A stretch of 64,000 nucleotides of DNA from the NCBI GenBank assembly GCA_903911145.1, contig CAIWCD010000013.1:186001-250000 (forward strand), given 5' to 3'. Each line of letters begins with the position of its first letter. Position 1 is the stretch's first letter. The position numbers and the translations under genes are program-made. The notes under the pieces were generated by a model. That model ran no database searches and was not told the DNA's origin. It saw nothing but the letters and a program-made list of their open reading frames with translations. Shown here piece by piece: positions 48,158 to 57,686 of the stretch. This DNA is from an uncultured delta proteobacterium (GTDB lineage Bacteria; Myxococcota; Myxococcia; Myxococcales; 40CM-4-68-19).

Positions 48158-48964
48158 CTAACGGCCGGTGAAACTCGCGGGGCGCTTCTCGAGGAATGCG
48201 GAGAGGCCCTCCATCGCATCCTCGGCAAGCGCGTTGATCGACAGTTGCGAGGCGAGCGATTCGAGCGCGGCTTCGTAGGGCATCGATTCGGCGAGGCGAA
48301 ACGCGCGGCGGCCGAGGCGCAGCGTGATTGGACTCTTCGCGCAGAGCAGATCGAGCAGCGTCTGCGTCTGGGCAGCGAGCTCTACGCGTGGCACTGCTCG
48401 CGTAATGAGACCGAGGCTCTGCGCCTCGCCGGCGCTCACTTTGCGGCCCGTCAGAGTGAGATCGAGTGCTGCCCGACGACCGACGCAGCGAAGAATCGGC
48501 GCGAGCGCCATGTACGGGAAGATCCCGACGTCGACCTCGGGCGTGCCGAACTTCGCGTCATCAGCGGCGATGGCGAAGTCGCAAGCGCAGACGAGGCCGA
48601 GCCCTCCGGCCAGCGCGATTCCGTTGACCTGCGCGACGAGTGGCTTGCCCAGCTTGTCGATCTCACCGAGCAGAAGCGCATAGGCGCGCCTCGCCTCGTG
48701 CGCAGCGAGCAGACCCGCCTCGCCCGCAGCCGCCGCTGAGCCAAGATCGGCTCCCGCGCAGAAGGCCTTCTCGCCCGCGCCGGTCAACAGGATCACGCGC
48801 ACTGCCGGATCGGCATCGGCGCGCTGGAGCGCAGCCCGCAAGAGCGCGATGAGCTCGGGCGAGAGCGCGTTGCGCGATGAGGGGCGGTTGAGCGCCAGCG
48901 CACGAACGGCGCCGCGCGACTCTTCGAGGAGAACTGCGGGGATCGTCTCGGTGGCGTCGGACAC
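48158..48964 (-). CDS. Enoyl-CoA hydratase/isomerase family protein
   Basis: A crotonase-fold enzyme of 268 residues. The oxyanion-hole segments are visible as KAFCAGADL and NGIALAGGLGLVCACDFAIA, and the catalytic Glu region as GTPEVDVGIFP. The segment with Tyr/Met instead of the second Glu (PYMALAPILRCVG) is seen in several crotonase branches, so hydratase, isomerase or hydrolase activity cannot be told apart. It ends in KRPASFTGR, the usual family ending. GTG 48964 is the start. It lies upstream of the BKACE gene and so may process the same CoA esters. Confidence 0.9.
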   Translation of the reverse strand: MSDATETIPAVLLEESRGAVRALALNRPSSRNALSPELIALLRAALQRADADPAVRVILLTGAGEKAFCAGADLGSAAAAGEAGLLAAHEARRAYALLLGEIDKLGKPLVAQVNGIALAGGLGLVCACDFAIAADDAKFGTPEVDVGIFPYMALAPILRCVGRRAALDLTLTGRKVSAGEAQSLGLITRAVPRVELAAQTQTLLDLLCAKSPITLRLGRRAFRLAESMPYEAALESLASQLSINALAEDAMEGLSAFLEKRPASFTGR

Positions 48965-49016
48965 GGCGCGGGAGAGTGGCCGCGCGCGCGCTGGGCGTCA
49001 AGCAAACCGTTCTGCC

Positions 49017-51257
49017 ATGACCGCAAGTGCCGTCGCTGCTATTGAACGTGGCTCGATGGACGCACGCACGCAGAGCGCACTCCTCGCCGCTGTCGTCTCG
49101 TTCGCGCTGGCGATCGCGATGCTGCTGCGCCAGGGCCGCACGCGCCTCTGGACTGCATTCGCGCTGCTCAACTTCTCGATCCTCGCCTACGAACTCGGCG
49201 AGTTTCTCCACGGCATCCTGCATGCCGATGGATGGCAGCGGATCACGCTCGGCGCGGCCGGTGTTGTGCCCTCGGCGCTGCTCGCGTTCCTCTTCGAATT
49301 TCAGGGAGAGACCAGCCGCCGAGGCGCGCTGCTCAAACGCCTCGCCTTCGCGACGTCCGCCCTCACGCTGGGCCTCGCCGTCTCGCCGTTCGCTCTCATC
49401 CCGGCCGCGCAGGTCACTGTCGCGAGCGCGGTCTTCGTCCAGCTCACCGCCTCGGTCTCCCTGCTCTACGCGCGCATGCGCCGCGCGCAGAGCCGCACTG
49501 AGCGCGCGCGCCTCTTCTACCTCTGGGTCGGCGCCGCGCTGTGCGTGGGCCTGACGTTCGGCGAGCTGCTCATCAAGATGGCCGGCTGGCCGCCGCCGCC
49601 ATTCGCCAATGTCGCGCTCACCGTCTATCTCTACTTCCTCTCGCAGACGATCCAGCGACACCGCCTGCTCGATCTCAACGAGCTGCTCGGAAAGATCGTG
49701 GTGCTCGCGAGCGTGGGACTTGTGCTCGCAGCGATCTATGGACTGCTCGTGCGATGGACCGGTGGTGCCTCGACGGGACTGTTCCTCTTCAACACGCTCG
49801 TCGCCTCATTCGTGATCCTCATTCTCTTCGAGCCGCTCAAGGCCAAGGTCGAGGAGCGTGTACTCGCTCTCTTCTTCGCCGAGCGGCACCAACTGGTGAT
49901 GGCGCTGCACGCCCTGCGCGCGAAGGCTGCTGCGGTGGTCGACGTGCGGCAGCTCGCGCAGGTCGTGCTCGACGGGCTCTACGAAACCCGGCGCGTGACG
50001 CACGCGTCGCTCTACCTGCTCGCCGATGACGGTCTCGGCTACAAGCGGCTCGATCACCGTGGCCCGGCCCCTGCTCCGTACATCGATCTCGCGACGCTCG
50101 GTGCGCTCGTGCAGAGCGCGCTCGCGGGGCAGAAGGCGCTGCTGGTGGAGCTGATTGAGCGACGCCTCGGAGAGCTGCGGCTGTTACTTCCCGACGAGGT
50201 GCAGTCGCGCCCGCCCGAAGAAGCGAACGCCAACGATCGCCCGCCGGATGCGAATCAGAACTCGGCGCTGGCCGAGGAGCGTGCGCGCCTTTCAGAGATC
50301 GGTGCAGCCATGGCAGCGATGCGCGCAGGCGTCGCGATCCCGCTGATGGCCGGCCAGCGAGTGGTGGGCTTCCTCTGCCTGCTCGACGATCGCGTCGCCG
50401 AGGCCTTCGCTTCGGACGAACTCGCCGCGATGCTCGAGGTCGCCGATCAGGCCGCGCTCACCATTGAGAACAGCCGCCTCTACGAGCGCATGAAGGAGCG
50501 CGATCGCCTCGCCGCACTCGGCGAAATGGCAGCGGGCCTTGCGCACGAGATCCGAAATCCTCTCGGCGCGATCAAAGGCGCCGCGCAGTATCTCGATCCC
50601 AAACAGTTGCCGCCCGGAGACAGCGAGATCCTCGGCATCATCGTCGAAGAGGTGAACCGGCTCGACAGCGTCGTCGCGCAGTTCCTCGACTACTCGCGCC
50701 CGTTCCCCAGCGTCGGCACCAGCGACCGCTTCACACCGACCGATCTCAACGACGTCATCGGGCGCACACTCAAGCTGCTCGAGCCGACGCTGCCCGTCGG
50801 CGTGAAGATCGTGAGCGAGCTCGGTCCGCAGCTCCCGCCCATCCTGGGCGACGCGGAGCAACTCAAGCAGGTCTTCATCAACCTCGCGCTCAACGCCGTG
50901 CAGGCGATGCCCGACGGCGGCACGCTGACGGTGCGGACGCGCAGGCCTGTGCAGCCGCTCGAGATGGCCCTCTCCGATGCGCTTCCGCGCTACGCGGCCG
51001 ATCTTGTCGAGGTCCGCTTCTCCGACACGGGCGCGGGAATCCCCGAGGAGGCGAAGGACCGGATCTTCATCCCGTTCTACACGACGAAGACGAAGGGCAC
51101 GGGCCTCGGACTCGCCATCACCCAGCGGATCGTCAAGGGACACGGCGGAACGATCGAAGTGCAGAGCCGCATCGGCGAGGGCACTGAGTTCGTCCTGCGC
51201 TTCCCAAGCGCGAGCGCACTTGACACCGCGGGCAAATTGGGGTTGGCGCAGAACTGA
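49017..51257 (+). CDS. Membrane histidine kinase with GAF domain
   Basis: A sensor kinase of 746 residues. The N-terminal third has about eight hydrophobic segments and resembles the 7TM-type sensor of HisKA kinases. A GAF domain at about residues 300-490 follows, then a HisKA dimerisation helix with the phospho-acceptor in AAGLAHEIRNPLGAIKG, an N-box (INLALNAVQAM), G1 (FSDTGAGIPEEAKDRIF) and G2 (GTGLGLAI). The kinase core is complete. No response regulator lies beside it. ATG 49017 is used; the in-frame ATG 49056 would begin closer to the first membrane segment and is equally likely. Converges with a HAD gene. Confidence 0.92.
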   Translation: MTASAVAAIERGSMDARTQSALLAAVVSFALAIAMLLRQGRTRLWTAFALLNFSILAYELGEFLHGILHADGWQRITLGAAGVVPSALLAFLFEFQGETSRRGALLKRLAFATSALTLGLAVSPFALIPAAQVTVASAVFVQLTASVSLLYARMRRAQSRTERARLFYLWVGAALCVGLTFGELLIKMAGWPPPPFANVALTVYLYFLSQTIQRHRLLDLNELLGKIVVLASVGLVLAAIYGLLVRWTGGASTGLFLFNTLVASFVILILFEPLKAKVEERVLALFFAERHQLVMALHALRAKAAAVVDVRQLAQVVLDGLYETRRVTHASLYLLADDGLGYKRLDHRGPAPAPYIDLATLGALVQSALAGQKALLVELIERRLGELRLLLPDEVQSRPPEEANANDRPPDANQNSALAEERARLSEIGAAMAAMRAGVAIPLMAGQRVVGFLCLLDDRVAEAFASDELAAMLEVADQAALTIENSRLYERMKERDRLAALGEMAAGLAHEIRNPLGAIKGAAQYLDPKQLPPGDSEILGIIVEEVNRLDSVVAQFLDYSRPFPSVGTSDRFTPTDLNDVIGRTLKLLEPTLPVGVKIVSELGPQLPPILGDAEQLKQVFINLALNAVQAMPDGGTLTVRTRRPVQPLEMALSDALPRYAADLVEVRFSDTGAGIPEEAKDRIFIPFYTTKTKGTGLGLAITQRIVKGHGGTIEVQSRIGEGTEFVLRFPSASALDTAGKLGLAQN

Positions 51258-51272
51258 CGCGCAAGAGGCTTT

Positions 51273-51983
51273 CTACTCGGCGCTGATCACCGACCAACCG
51301 CGAACGGCCGCCTCGGTGGCCAGGGCGTTTCCAGTCGAGGGCGCAACGGCGACCGCCACCCGCGCCGCATTGAGCATCGCCAGGTCGCCCGTGTTCGAGT
51401 CACCACACGAAAGCGCGAGAGGCAGCCACCGCGCCTTCGTGAGCGCCTCGACTTTGCCCTGCGCGTACGTCACTGGCCCCGCAAGCTCAGCCGTCAAAAG
51501 ACCGCCCGGCCCCTCGAGAACAGTCATGCCGAGGCAGCGCTCGACCGGAACTCCCGCGAGAGGAACCGCAGCGCGGACGATCTCGATCGGGCTCGCCGAG
51601 ACGATGCAGGGAACAAGACCGCTCTCTCGGCACAGAGCCAGAAGAGCCTGCGTCGCGGCGATCAGGCGGGGCGCGACCCATTCGCGCGAGAGCTTCTCGG
51701 CTTCGTGGGAAAGGGCCGAGCGGGACAGCCCGGCCTGGAGCTGCGCGGCGTACGCAAATCCCGCAGCGCGATCCACGGCGACGCGCGCCTCGTAGGCCTC
51801 GAAGGGATCGCAGCCGTCGGGAAGACGAATCCACCCGAGCGCACAGAGGTGCTTGAGAAACGCCTCGCCGACATCATCGCGCCAGAGCGTTCCGTCGGCG
51901 TCGAACGCAGCCGCCGCGCCGGGGAGAGCCCGCCCGGCCTCACGAACTGCGGTGATGAGTTGAGGCGGGAGCAGCGTACGCAA
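51273..51983 (-). CDS. HAD-superfamily phosphatase (SerB-like HAD-IB)
   Basis: A 236-residue phosphohydrolase. Motif I is AAFDADGTLW (nucleophile Asp), motif II is CIVSASP, and motif IV is ALSCGDSNTGDLAML. The cap insertion lies between motifs I and II, as in subclass IB, which includes phosphoserine phosphatase and phosphocholine/phosphoethanolamine phosphatases. The substrate is not clear. It starts at TTG 51983 with GGAG 8 nt upstream. It lies 21 nt upstream, in transcription terms downstream, of the HEAT A gene (stop 52005), so it may be read through from the protease/HEAT cluster. Confidence 0.8.
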   Translation of the reverse strand: MRTLLPPQLITAVREAGRALPGAAAAFDADGTLWRDDVGEAFLKHLCALGWIRLPDGCDPFEAYEARVAVDRAAGFAYAAQLQAGLSRSALSHEAEKLSREWVAPRLIAATQALLALCRESGLVPCIVSASPIEIVRAAVPLAGVPVERCLGMTVLEGPGGLLTAELAGPVTYAQGKVEALTKARWLPLALSCGDSNTGDLAMLNAARVAVAVAPSTGNALATEAAVRGWSVISAE

Positions 51984-52004
51984 AGGCCTGCTCCCGAGTT
52001 GCGA

Positions 52005-52607
52005 TTACTTGCCGAAGCAAGCGTCCATCGCGGGACCAAACCGGAGGCGCATCTCTTCGTTCGCGGTCTTGACCTGCGTGCGAATCGAAGAGCAGGTCGC
52101 AGGCGCGTGCTTGACCATCACCAGCGCCGCCACCGAACGAACCCGGCTGTCCTTGGCGTTCTTCATCATCGGCGACAGCTGCGCGATCATCTCATTCTCG
52201 GGCAGCAGATAGCCGATGCCGCGAATCGCCGCGTAGCGCACCACGAACGGCTCCTGCTCATTGTTCGCGATCGTCTTGAACAGCTCGACACGGCTCGTCC
52301 CGATCGCGCTGAGACCATCAATCGCCTTCGCACGACGCGTCGGCAGGCTCCCGCCGTTGAGGACCTCGAGCAGAGGAGTCTCGGCGCGAATCCCGAGGGC
52401 CTTCCACTGCGCCAGGCTGATCGACGTGTCGATGCTGCCGAGGAACGCACTCACCTGCCCGCGGATATCGTCGTCCGTCAGGCTCGGGTCCGGCTGCGCG
52501 TCAGCGCTTGGCGCGGGCACGAACGGACGCTTGTGGAGCTGCGGAGCGGCCATGACCGCCGACGAGAGGAGCGCGAGAAGAGAGGCCAAAGCCAAGCGGG
52601 ACATCAT
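52005..52607 (-). CDS. Exported HEAT-repeat protein A
   Basis: A 200-residue secreted protein. A signal peptide (MMSRLALASLLALLSSAVMAA) is followed by Pro-rich sequence and about four HEAT-like helical repeats (FVVRYAAIRGIGYLLPENEM; SRVRSVAALVMVKH). It is a clear paralogue of HEAT B (54883-55455): both have LGSIDT/LGTIDT, W K-LG-RAE, RRAKAIDGLS and end DACF. A single Cys pair (TCSS ... DACFGK) may bond. Function unknown; it directly follows protease A with 36 nt between them. ATG 52607 has GGGAG 7 nt upstream. A chaperone, inhibitor or substrate-recruiting role for the neighbouring protease is only inferred. Confidence 0.8.
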   Translation of the reverse strand: MMSRLALASLLALLSSAVMAAPQLHKRPFVPAPSADAQPDPSLTDDDIRGQVSAFLGSIDTSISLAQWKALGIRAETPLLEVLNGGSLPTRRAKAIDGLSAIGTSRVELFKTIANNEQEPFVVRYAAIRGIGYLLPENEMIAQLSPMMKNAKDSRVRSVAALVMVKHAPATCSSIRTQVKTANEEMRLRFGPAMDACFGK

Positions 52608-52643
52608 ATTGATTCTCCCTGAGTGCAGATTGCGGCGCGACAT

Positions 52644-54800
52644 TTAGTGAACGACCGGGTTGGAGCGAGCAATCTGGCCCTGCTGCTGCGAAACGGTGGC
52701 CTTCGATGCAGCCGGATCGAGCAGCCAGAACATGAGGTAGTCACCGCCACCGCACGCCCCGCTCGTCTTGGTGCACGCCCCTCCCTGCAGCTGCGTCGGG
52801 GAGCCCGAGGGGCAGACACCGACGAACCCGGTCTGCGAGGTCGGATCGTAGCAGCACTTGGCTGCCGTCGCGCCAACGCAGCTGCTCGTGCAGCTGCACT
52901 CCGGCGTGTCGGTGATGGGGTCCCAGTTGCTCCCGACCGCTTCAGTCGTGTGGTAGAGGCCCATCCAGTGGCCACCTTCGTGCGCCGCGATGTAAGCAAC
53001 TTCGTCGGCACCGCAGTTCCAGTTGGGCGCGCCCGTGCAGAGATTCGTGGCCCCGCCCGCAAGATTCGTGGCCGAGATGTCGGCCGCGTTCATCACCGCA
53101 CCCGTGTGCACCGAACCGCTGAACCCCGACGGAGCTGGGATGGCGCCGTCGATGCCCACGACCATTGATCCACCCGTCGGCTCCGCGCCGTTGGCAAGGA
53201 TCGAGTCGACGAAGAAGAAGTTGAGCGTGTTCCCCGCCTGCGCGAGCGTGAACATCTGGTCGAGGCCGTCGCACGCACCGGTGTGAGCCGCATCCACTGC
53301 TCCGGCACCGTTGTTCAACTGGCCCTGCGCGTTGATCGCGCCGCCGTATGCGGCCTTCGCCCAGGCAGGCAGATCGTAGAAGGTCACCGTACCGACGCAG
53401 ATCCCAAGATTCGCGTAGATACCCGCCAGCGTCTTCACGAACCGCTGAACGCTCGTGTTGGCCGGGGCACCCGAGGCAGTGAGATCCGTCGTCGCGAGGT
53501 AGATGGCAATGTCAAGCTTGCCGGTCGCAGAGATGGCCGGCTTCGTCACCACCGAAATGTCGTAGGTGCCAGCGTCGCTTCCACCAGAGCAGCCGATGCC
53601 ATTGGCCGGGTCGGTGTACAGGCCTTCCGCGCACGCATAGGCGTCGTCCGCGAGGGAGAACGACCAGTTGCCAGCCGCGTACCCAGCGGTCGAGTCCTGA
53701 ACTCCCTGCGACGTGTTCGGGATGATGAACGCGCTCGTGACTGCTTCGGGAAGTAGCCCGAGCGTCCCGTACTGCGCGTGATACGTCGTCGTGTCGAGGT
53801 TCGAGCCGCCGTCCGGGAGGTTCGGATAGAAGTTGTTCTCGAACCAGTCGTCTCCCGCCGGAGTCGTCACGGTCGTCGGCAGCACGCCGTTGGTCGTCGG
53901 GCGATTGAGCACGCAATCATGCGAGGTGCTGTTGCAGGTTCCCCCGGCGTTCGTGCACTGGGTCGTGGCGGCCGGCGAGGCGCAAAAACCTGCGAACGTC
54001 TCGATCAGCGTAAAGGTCGGGTTGGCGTTAATCGTTGCGGTGCTCTGCGAGACGATCGAGATCGAGCCCGTTGCCGCAGGGACGTTGAACGTCACCGTGT
54101 CGCCGACCTTCTTCGTGCCGATGTGGTTCACGGTCGTGCCGTTCGCATAGACGGACGAGGCCGGTGCGGCGATGACAGGCGTCTGGCAGGTCGAAGGCTT
54201 CGACGACGGGAAGTTGCCGGTGCCTGCGACGATCGTGGGCGCAGTGCAGACTGCGGGAGATCCGCCACCGGAGCCGCCCGCGCTGCCGCCGCCCGAGCCA
54301 CCCGCGCTGCCGCCGCCCGAGCCACCCGCGCTGCCGCCACCGGAACCACCGCCGCTGCCACCACCTGAACCACCGCCGCTGCTCGTGCAATACCCCGAAG
54401 GCGTGCAGGTGTGCCCGAATCCGGCGCAGCAGACGTAGCCGCTGCGGCAGTCGGCCGCCGTGAGGCAGTCCTCAAGGCAGGCGCTGACAGCCGCGTTCGT
54501 CTGGGTCAGGTCCGCGCACTTCGATCCCGATGGGCAGGCGGACGATCCGCAGGACGAGGAGCAGTAGCCGCTCGGAAATCCCGACGTCGCGACGAGGCAG
54601 CTGAGCGGAGAGGCGCAATCAGCCCTCGACGAGCAGGCCGAACCGAGCGTCCCACTCGCCCCGATCTCGCACGTTCCATTCACGCAGGTTTGGCTCGTGG
54701 GGCACTGCGCGTTCGAGGTGCAGGTGGGGGTGCCGCTGCCGGAACAGGCTGCGGCAAGCAGAGCAGGAAGCAGAATGATGGTCTTGGTGAATGCGCGCAT
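52644..54800 (-). CDS. Secreted metzincin-like metalloprotease A with Cys-rich repeats and Gly-Ser linker
   Basis: A 718-residue lipoprotein (lipobox LLAAAC). After the lipid anchor come cysteine-rich EGF- or Dickkopf-like modules (CTSNAQCPTSQTCVNGTC), a Gly-Ser linker of about 40 residues, a beta-rich domain, and the catalytic domain. The catalytic domain carries HEGGHWMGLYH (codons 52950-52982), the zinc-binding HExxHxxGxxH of metzincins, with the general-base Glu intact. A downstream CGGGDYLMFWLL may supply the Met-turn. It probably cleaves proteins at or beyond the cell surface. Many Cys in the catalytic half suggest disulfides. HEAT A follows on the same strand. Together with copies B and C it forms a tandem family. 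Confidence 0.85.
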   Translation of the reverse strand: MRAFTKTIILLPALLAAACSGSGTPTCTSNAQCPTSQTCVNGTCEIGASGTLGSACSSRADCASPLSCLVATSGFPSGYCSSSCGSSACPSGSKCADLTQTNAAVSACLEDCLTAADCRSGYVCCAGFGHTCTPSGYCTSSGGGSGGGSGGGSGGGSAGGSGGGSAGGSGGGSAGGSGGGSPAVCTAPTIVAGTGNFPSSKPSTCQTPVIAAPASSVYANGTTVNHIGTKKVGDTVTFNVPAATGSISIVSQSTATINANPTFTLIETFAGFCASPAATTQCTNAGGTCNSTSHDCVLNRPTTNGVLPTTVTTPAGDDWFENNFYPNLPDGGSNLDTTTYHAQYGTLGLLPEAVTSAFIIPNTSQGVQDSTAGYAAGNWSFSLADDAYACAEGLYTDPANGIGCSGGSDAGTYDISVVTKPAISATGKLDIAIYLATTDLTASGAPANTSVQRFVKTLAGIYANLGICVGTVTFYDLPAWAKAAYGGAINAQGQLNNGAGAVDAAHTGACDGLDQMFTLAQAGNTLNFFFVDSILANGAEPTGGSMVVGIDGAIPAPSGFSGSVHTGAVMNAADISATNLAGGATNLCTGAPNWNCGADEVAYIAAHEGGHWMGLYHTTEAVGSNWDPITDTPECSCTSSCVGATAAKCCYDPTSQTGFVGVCPSGSPTQLQGGACTKTSGACGGGDYLMFWLLDPAASKATVSQQQGQIARSNPVVH
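54260..54378. repeat. Gly-Ser linker coding repeat in protease A
   Basis: Tandem near-repeats of about 12-15 nt, encoding GGGS and AGGS units on the minus strand. They form the flexible linker between the Cys-rich and catalytic parts. Such repeats can change length by slippage or recombination. Confidence 0.8.
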
Positions 54801-54882
54801 CGTCTCGTCTCTCGAGGCATTGCCCGGCGAACGCTCGCCGAGGAAAAAGCGGGAGGGCTATAGCAGATTTTGATTCGAGCAA

Positions 54883-55455
54883 CTAACGCGCGAAGCAGGC
54901 GTCGACAGCGCGGCCGAACTCGCCCTGGACTTCGCTGGCCTCGCGCGCGACCTGCGCACGAACCAGAGGACACGCCTCGGAGGGGATGCGCTTGGCGAGC
55001 TGCTCTCCAGCGAGCGAACGCACGCTCGCGTTCTGCGACTTCTCAAGCAGCGGACGCAGCGCCGCGAGCAGCGCACCATCGGTCGTCACCCGCGCGAGAC
55101 CACGGATCGCCGCGAGCCGGACGTTGAGCGTCTCGTTCTCATCCGCGGAGATGCGCTCGCAAAGCTGCTTCGCGCTCGGTCCGCCGATGATCGACAACCC
55201 GTCAATCGCCTTGGCCCGCCGCGAGGGCAGCGTCTTTCCGTTGATGATCTCGAGGAGAACCGGCTCGGCACGCACGCCGAGTCGCTTCCAGCGCGTCTGC
55301 TCGATCGGCGTGTCGATGGTGCCCAGGTACGAGCGCACGCTCGACTGGATCTGCTCGACCGTCAGAGTGTTGTCCGGCTCTCCCGACAGCGGTGCAGGCT
55401 GCCCGGAAGTCGCGGAGTGCATTGCAAGAAGTGCACAGAGAAGAAAGGAGGTCAT
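54883..55455 (-). CDS. Exported HEAT-repeat protein B
   Basis: A 190-residue secreted protein with signal peptide MTSFLLCALLAMHSATSG and HEAT-like repeats (VRLAAIRGLARVTTDGALL; SVRSLAGEQLAKRI). It is homologous to HEAT A over its whole length: SSVRSYLGTIDTPIEQTRWKRLGVRAEP..LLEIINGK matches VSAFLGSIDTSISLAQWKALGIRAE..LLEVLNGG. It follows protease B by 30 nt and precedes protease A by 82 nt. The duplicated protease-HEAT unit suggests that each HEAT protein works with its own protease. Confidence 0.8.
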   Translation of the reverse strand: MTSFLLCALLAMHSATSGQPAPLSGEPDNTLTVEQIQSSVRSYLGTIDTPIEQTRWKRLGVRAEPVLLEIINGKTLPSRRAKAIDGLSIIGGPSAKQLCERISADENETLNVRLAAIRGLARVTTDGALLAALRPLLEKSQNASVRSLAGEQLAKRIPSEACPLVRAQVAREASEVQGEFGRAVDACFAR

Positions 55456-55485
55456 GGCTGGCTCCGAGTTGATTCTGCCGTGCGC

Positions 55486-57474
55486 TTATTGGACGACCGG
55501 ATTGGCGCGGATGATCTGGCCCTGCTGCGGAGAGATGTTGCCCACTGCGTTGCTGTCGAGCAGCCAGAACATCAGGTAGTCGCCGCCGCCGCACTTTCCG
55601 CTGGTCGCCGAGTCATCGGTGCACTCGGTGCCCTGAACGTAACCATCGGGGCTGCTTCCCGGAGTTCCGTTGCCCTTGTCGCACGTCGTTGCGCACTGGG
55701 GCGTGTCGGAGACGGGGTCGAACACCGTGCCGTCGGCTTCGGTCGTGTGGTACAGGCCCATGAAGTGGCCGCCTTCGTGTGCCGCGATATAGGCGACCAG
55801 GTCCGCACCGCAATTGTTGAAGTCGATGGCCCCGCTGCACGCGTTTTGCGTCGCGGCGCCATCAACGTCCGTCGCGTTGACAACCGCGCCGCTGTGAATC
55901 GTCCCTGCCGCTGAAGCAGGACCCGGGATCGCACCGTCGATACCGACGATGACGCCGCCGCCGCTGTTGGTGCTGCTCACGAGGTTGTCGACGAAGAAGA
56001 GGTTGATCCCGTCCGACGCGCCAGCAGAGAGCGTGAACATCTGGTCGAGATCGTTGCAGGGACCGGTGCTGTCGATTCCCAGGTTGTGATAGGCGCTCTG
56101 CGCCCAGGCCGGCACGTCGTAGAAAGTCACCTTGTCGAGGCAGAGTCCGGCGCGAGCGTAGACCGTCGCCAGCGTCCTGAGCATGCGAGCGTAACCGGCA
56201 TCCGTGATGGCCTTGGCCGCCGTGTTGGTCGTGCTGACGATGAAGATGTTGAGATTCACCTTGCCCGTCGAGCCAGCGGTCGGCTTGGTCAAGATCGTCA
56301 CGTCGTAGGTCTGTCCCGTCTGCGCTCCAGTCTTGCACTGGCCGCCGAGCGGACCGTTGCCTGCGCACTCCGACGCGAGATCGCTGACGGTGAACGACCA
56401 GAGACCGGGGGCGTATCCTGCCGCCTCGTGCGTCAATCCCTTCGAGGTGTTCGGGAGCGTGAGCGTGGCGTTCTCGGGCTGGCCACCCTCGAGGTAGCCT
56501 TCGAGCGTCGAGAAGTCCGTCACCGACGAGGTGAACTCGTCCGACAGATTGAAATAGTTCGTGCCGCTCGAATCATTCAGCGCGGAGGGGGCGAGAATGT
56601 TGGGGATGGTCAGATCCGCGCCGCCATTCGGGTTGGCGACGGTGACGGAGTCGGACGGACTTGCGCTCGACGCCTGCTGGATGATGCTGATGGTTCCGAT
56701 GTTCGGACGAACAGTGAAATTAACGGTCGAGCCAACCGCAACGTGAGGATAGTGCTCGCGCTCGAAAGTCGGCATGTTCGGGGTCACCACCGGATGCTGG
56801 CAGCTGGCCGGCTTTGATGCGACTCCGAGAGAGCCGCCGTTCACGAGGGTCGGCTGCGTGCAACTGCCCCCCGAGCCACCGCCGCTGCCTCCACCCGACC
56901 CACCAGCGCTGCCGCCACCCGAGCCACCGGCGCTGCCGCCACCGGAGCCGCCCGCGCTGCCGCCCGCGCTGCCGCCACCAGAGCCGCCCGCACTGCCGCC
57001 GCCAGATCCACCGCCCGAACCGTTGCACACGGCCGTGGGAACGCAGGTCTGACCGAAACCCGCGCAGCAGGTGTATCCTCTGCGGCAATCGCTGGGAAAG
57101 TTGCAGCTCTCGGTGCAGGCTTTGCCGATCGAGCCGCCGAGATTGCTGCAGATCGACTGGGACGGGCAGATGTGCCCTGCGCAGCCCTCGGAGCAGTAGC
57201 CGGCCGGAAAACCGCTCGAGGCGAGGATGCAGTCGCCCGAGGCGCAGTTGCTGTTCGACGTGCAGGCCGTGCCGATTGCGCCGCTGCCGCTTCCGCCTCC
57301 GCTGCCACCGCCGGAGCCGCCGCCGTTGCCGAGCGTGCAGACGCCGTTCGAGCAGACCTGGCCGGTCGCGCACTGCGCATTCGACGAGCAGACCGGGACC
57401 CCGTTGCCACTGCTACAGGCGGCGAGGAATAGGCTTACGAGCACCGAACCCAGTTGCCACTGTCGCATCGTCAT
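55486..57474 (-). CDS. Secreted metzincin-like metalloprotease B with Cys-rich repeats and Gly-Ser linker
   Basis: A paralogue of protease A with 662 residues and the same order of parts: lipobox LFLAAC, CSSNAQCATGQVCSNGVC module, a short GGGS run, a second Cys-rich module, the long Gly-Ser linker (56869-57020), a beta domain and the catalytic domain with HEGGHFMGLYH (55747-55779). It shares VTFYDVPAWAQ, VGIDGAIPGP and CGGGDYLMFWLLD with A. ATG 57474 (MTMRQWQ) has GAGG upstream; the longer frame from 57669 is not protein-like. HEAT B follows 30 nt downstream. 212 nt separate it from the end of protease C, enough for its own promoter. Confidence 0.85.
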   Translation of the reverse strand: MTMRQWQLGSVLVSLFLAACSSGNGVPVCSSNAQCATGQVCSNGVCTLGNGGGSGGGSGGGSGSGAIGTACTSNSNCASGDCILASSGFPAGYCSEGCAGHICPSQSICSNLGGSIGKACTESCNFPSDCRRGYTCCAGFGQTCVPTAVCNGSGGGSGGGSAGGSGGGSAGGSAGGSGGGSAGGSGGGSAGGSGGGSGGGSGGSCTQPTLVNGGSLGVASKPASCQHPVVTPNMPTFEREHYPHVAVGSTVNFTVRPNIGTISIIQQASSASPSDSVTVANPNGGADLTIPNILAPSALNDSSGTNYFNLSDEFTSSVTDFSTLEGYLEGGQPENATLTLPNTSKGLTHEAAGYAPGLWSFTVSDLASECAGNGPLGGQCKTGAQTGQTYDVTILTKPTAGSTGKVNLNIFIVSTTNTAAKAITDAGYARMLRTLATVYARAGLCLDKVTFYDVPAWAQSAYHNLGIDSTGPCNDLDQMFTLSAGASDGINLFFVDNLVSSTNSGGGVIVGIDGAIPGPASAAGTIHSGAVVNATDVDGAATQNACSGAIDFNNCGADLVAYIAAHEGGHFMGLYHTTEADGTVFDPVSDTPQCATTCDKGNGTPGSSPDGYVQGTECTDDSATSGKCGGGDYLMFWLLDSNAVGNISPQQGQIIRANPVVQ
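56869..57020. repeat. Gly-Ser linker coding repeat in protease B
   Basis: A tandem array of short units encoding GGGS, AGGS and related motifs, longer than the one in protease A. A shorter run of the same type lies at 57290-57325 near the N-terminus of the gene. Confidence 0.8.
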
Positions 57475-57686
57475 CTTGGGACCTCGTCGCAGCGCTGCCT
57501 GAACTTCGAGTTGCCGGTCGTACCAGACGTCAAGCAAACGACGCTCGGTCAAGCGACCGAGGCCCGCCAGTGCACCGGTGGGACACCGACCGACATTTCC
57601 TCGAGTGAAAGTCGTCAATTCGCGAGTCACCGTTTCGAACATCGCGAGCGCGGGGTCACGCGCATACACGCCATCTCGAACGAGTT

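Noticed and set aside
54260-57020. Repeat arrays resembling CRISPR
   Set aside because: The units are short, in frame and encode Gly-Ser linkers; there are no spacers of constant length and no cas genes.
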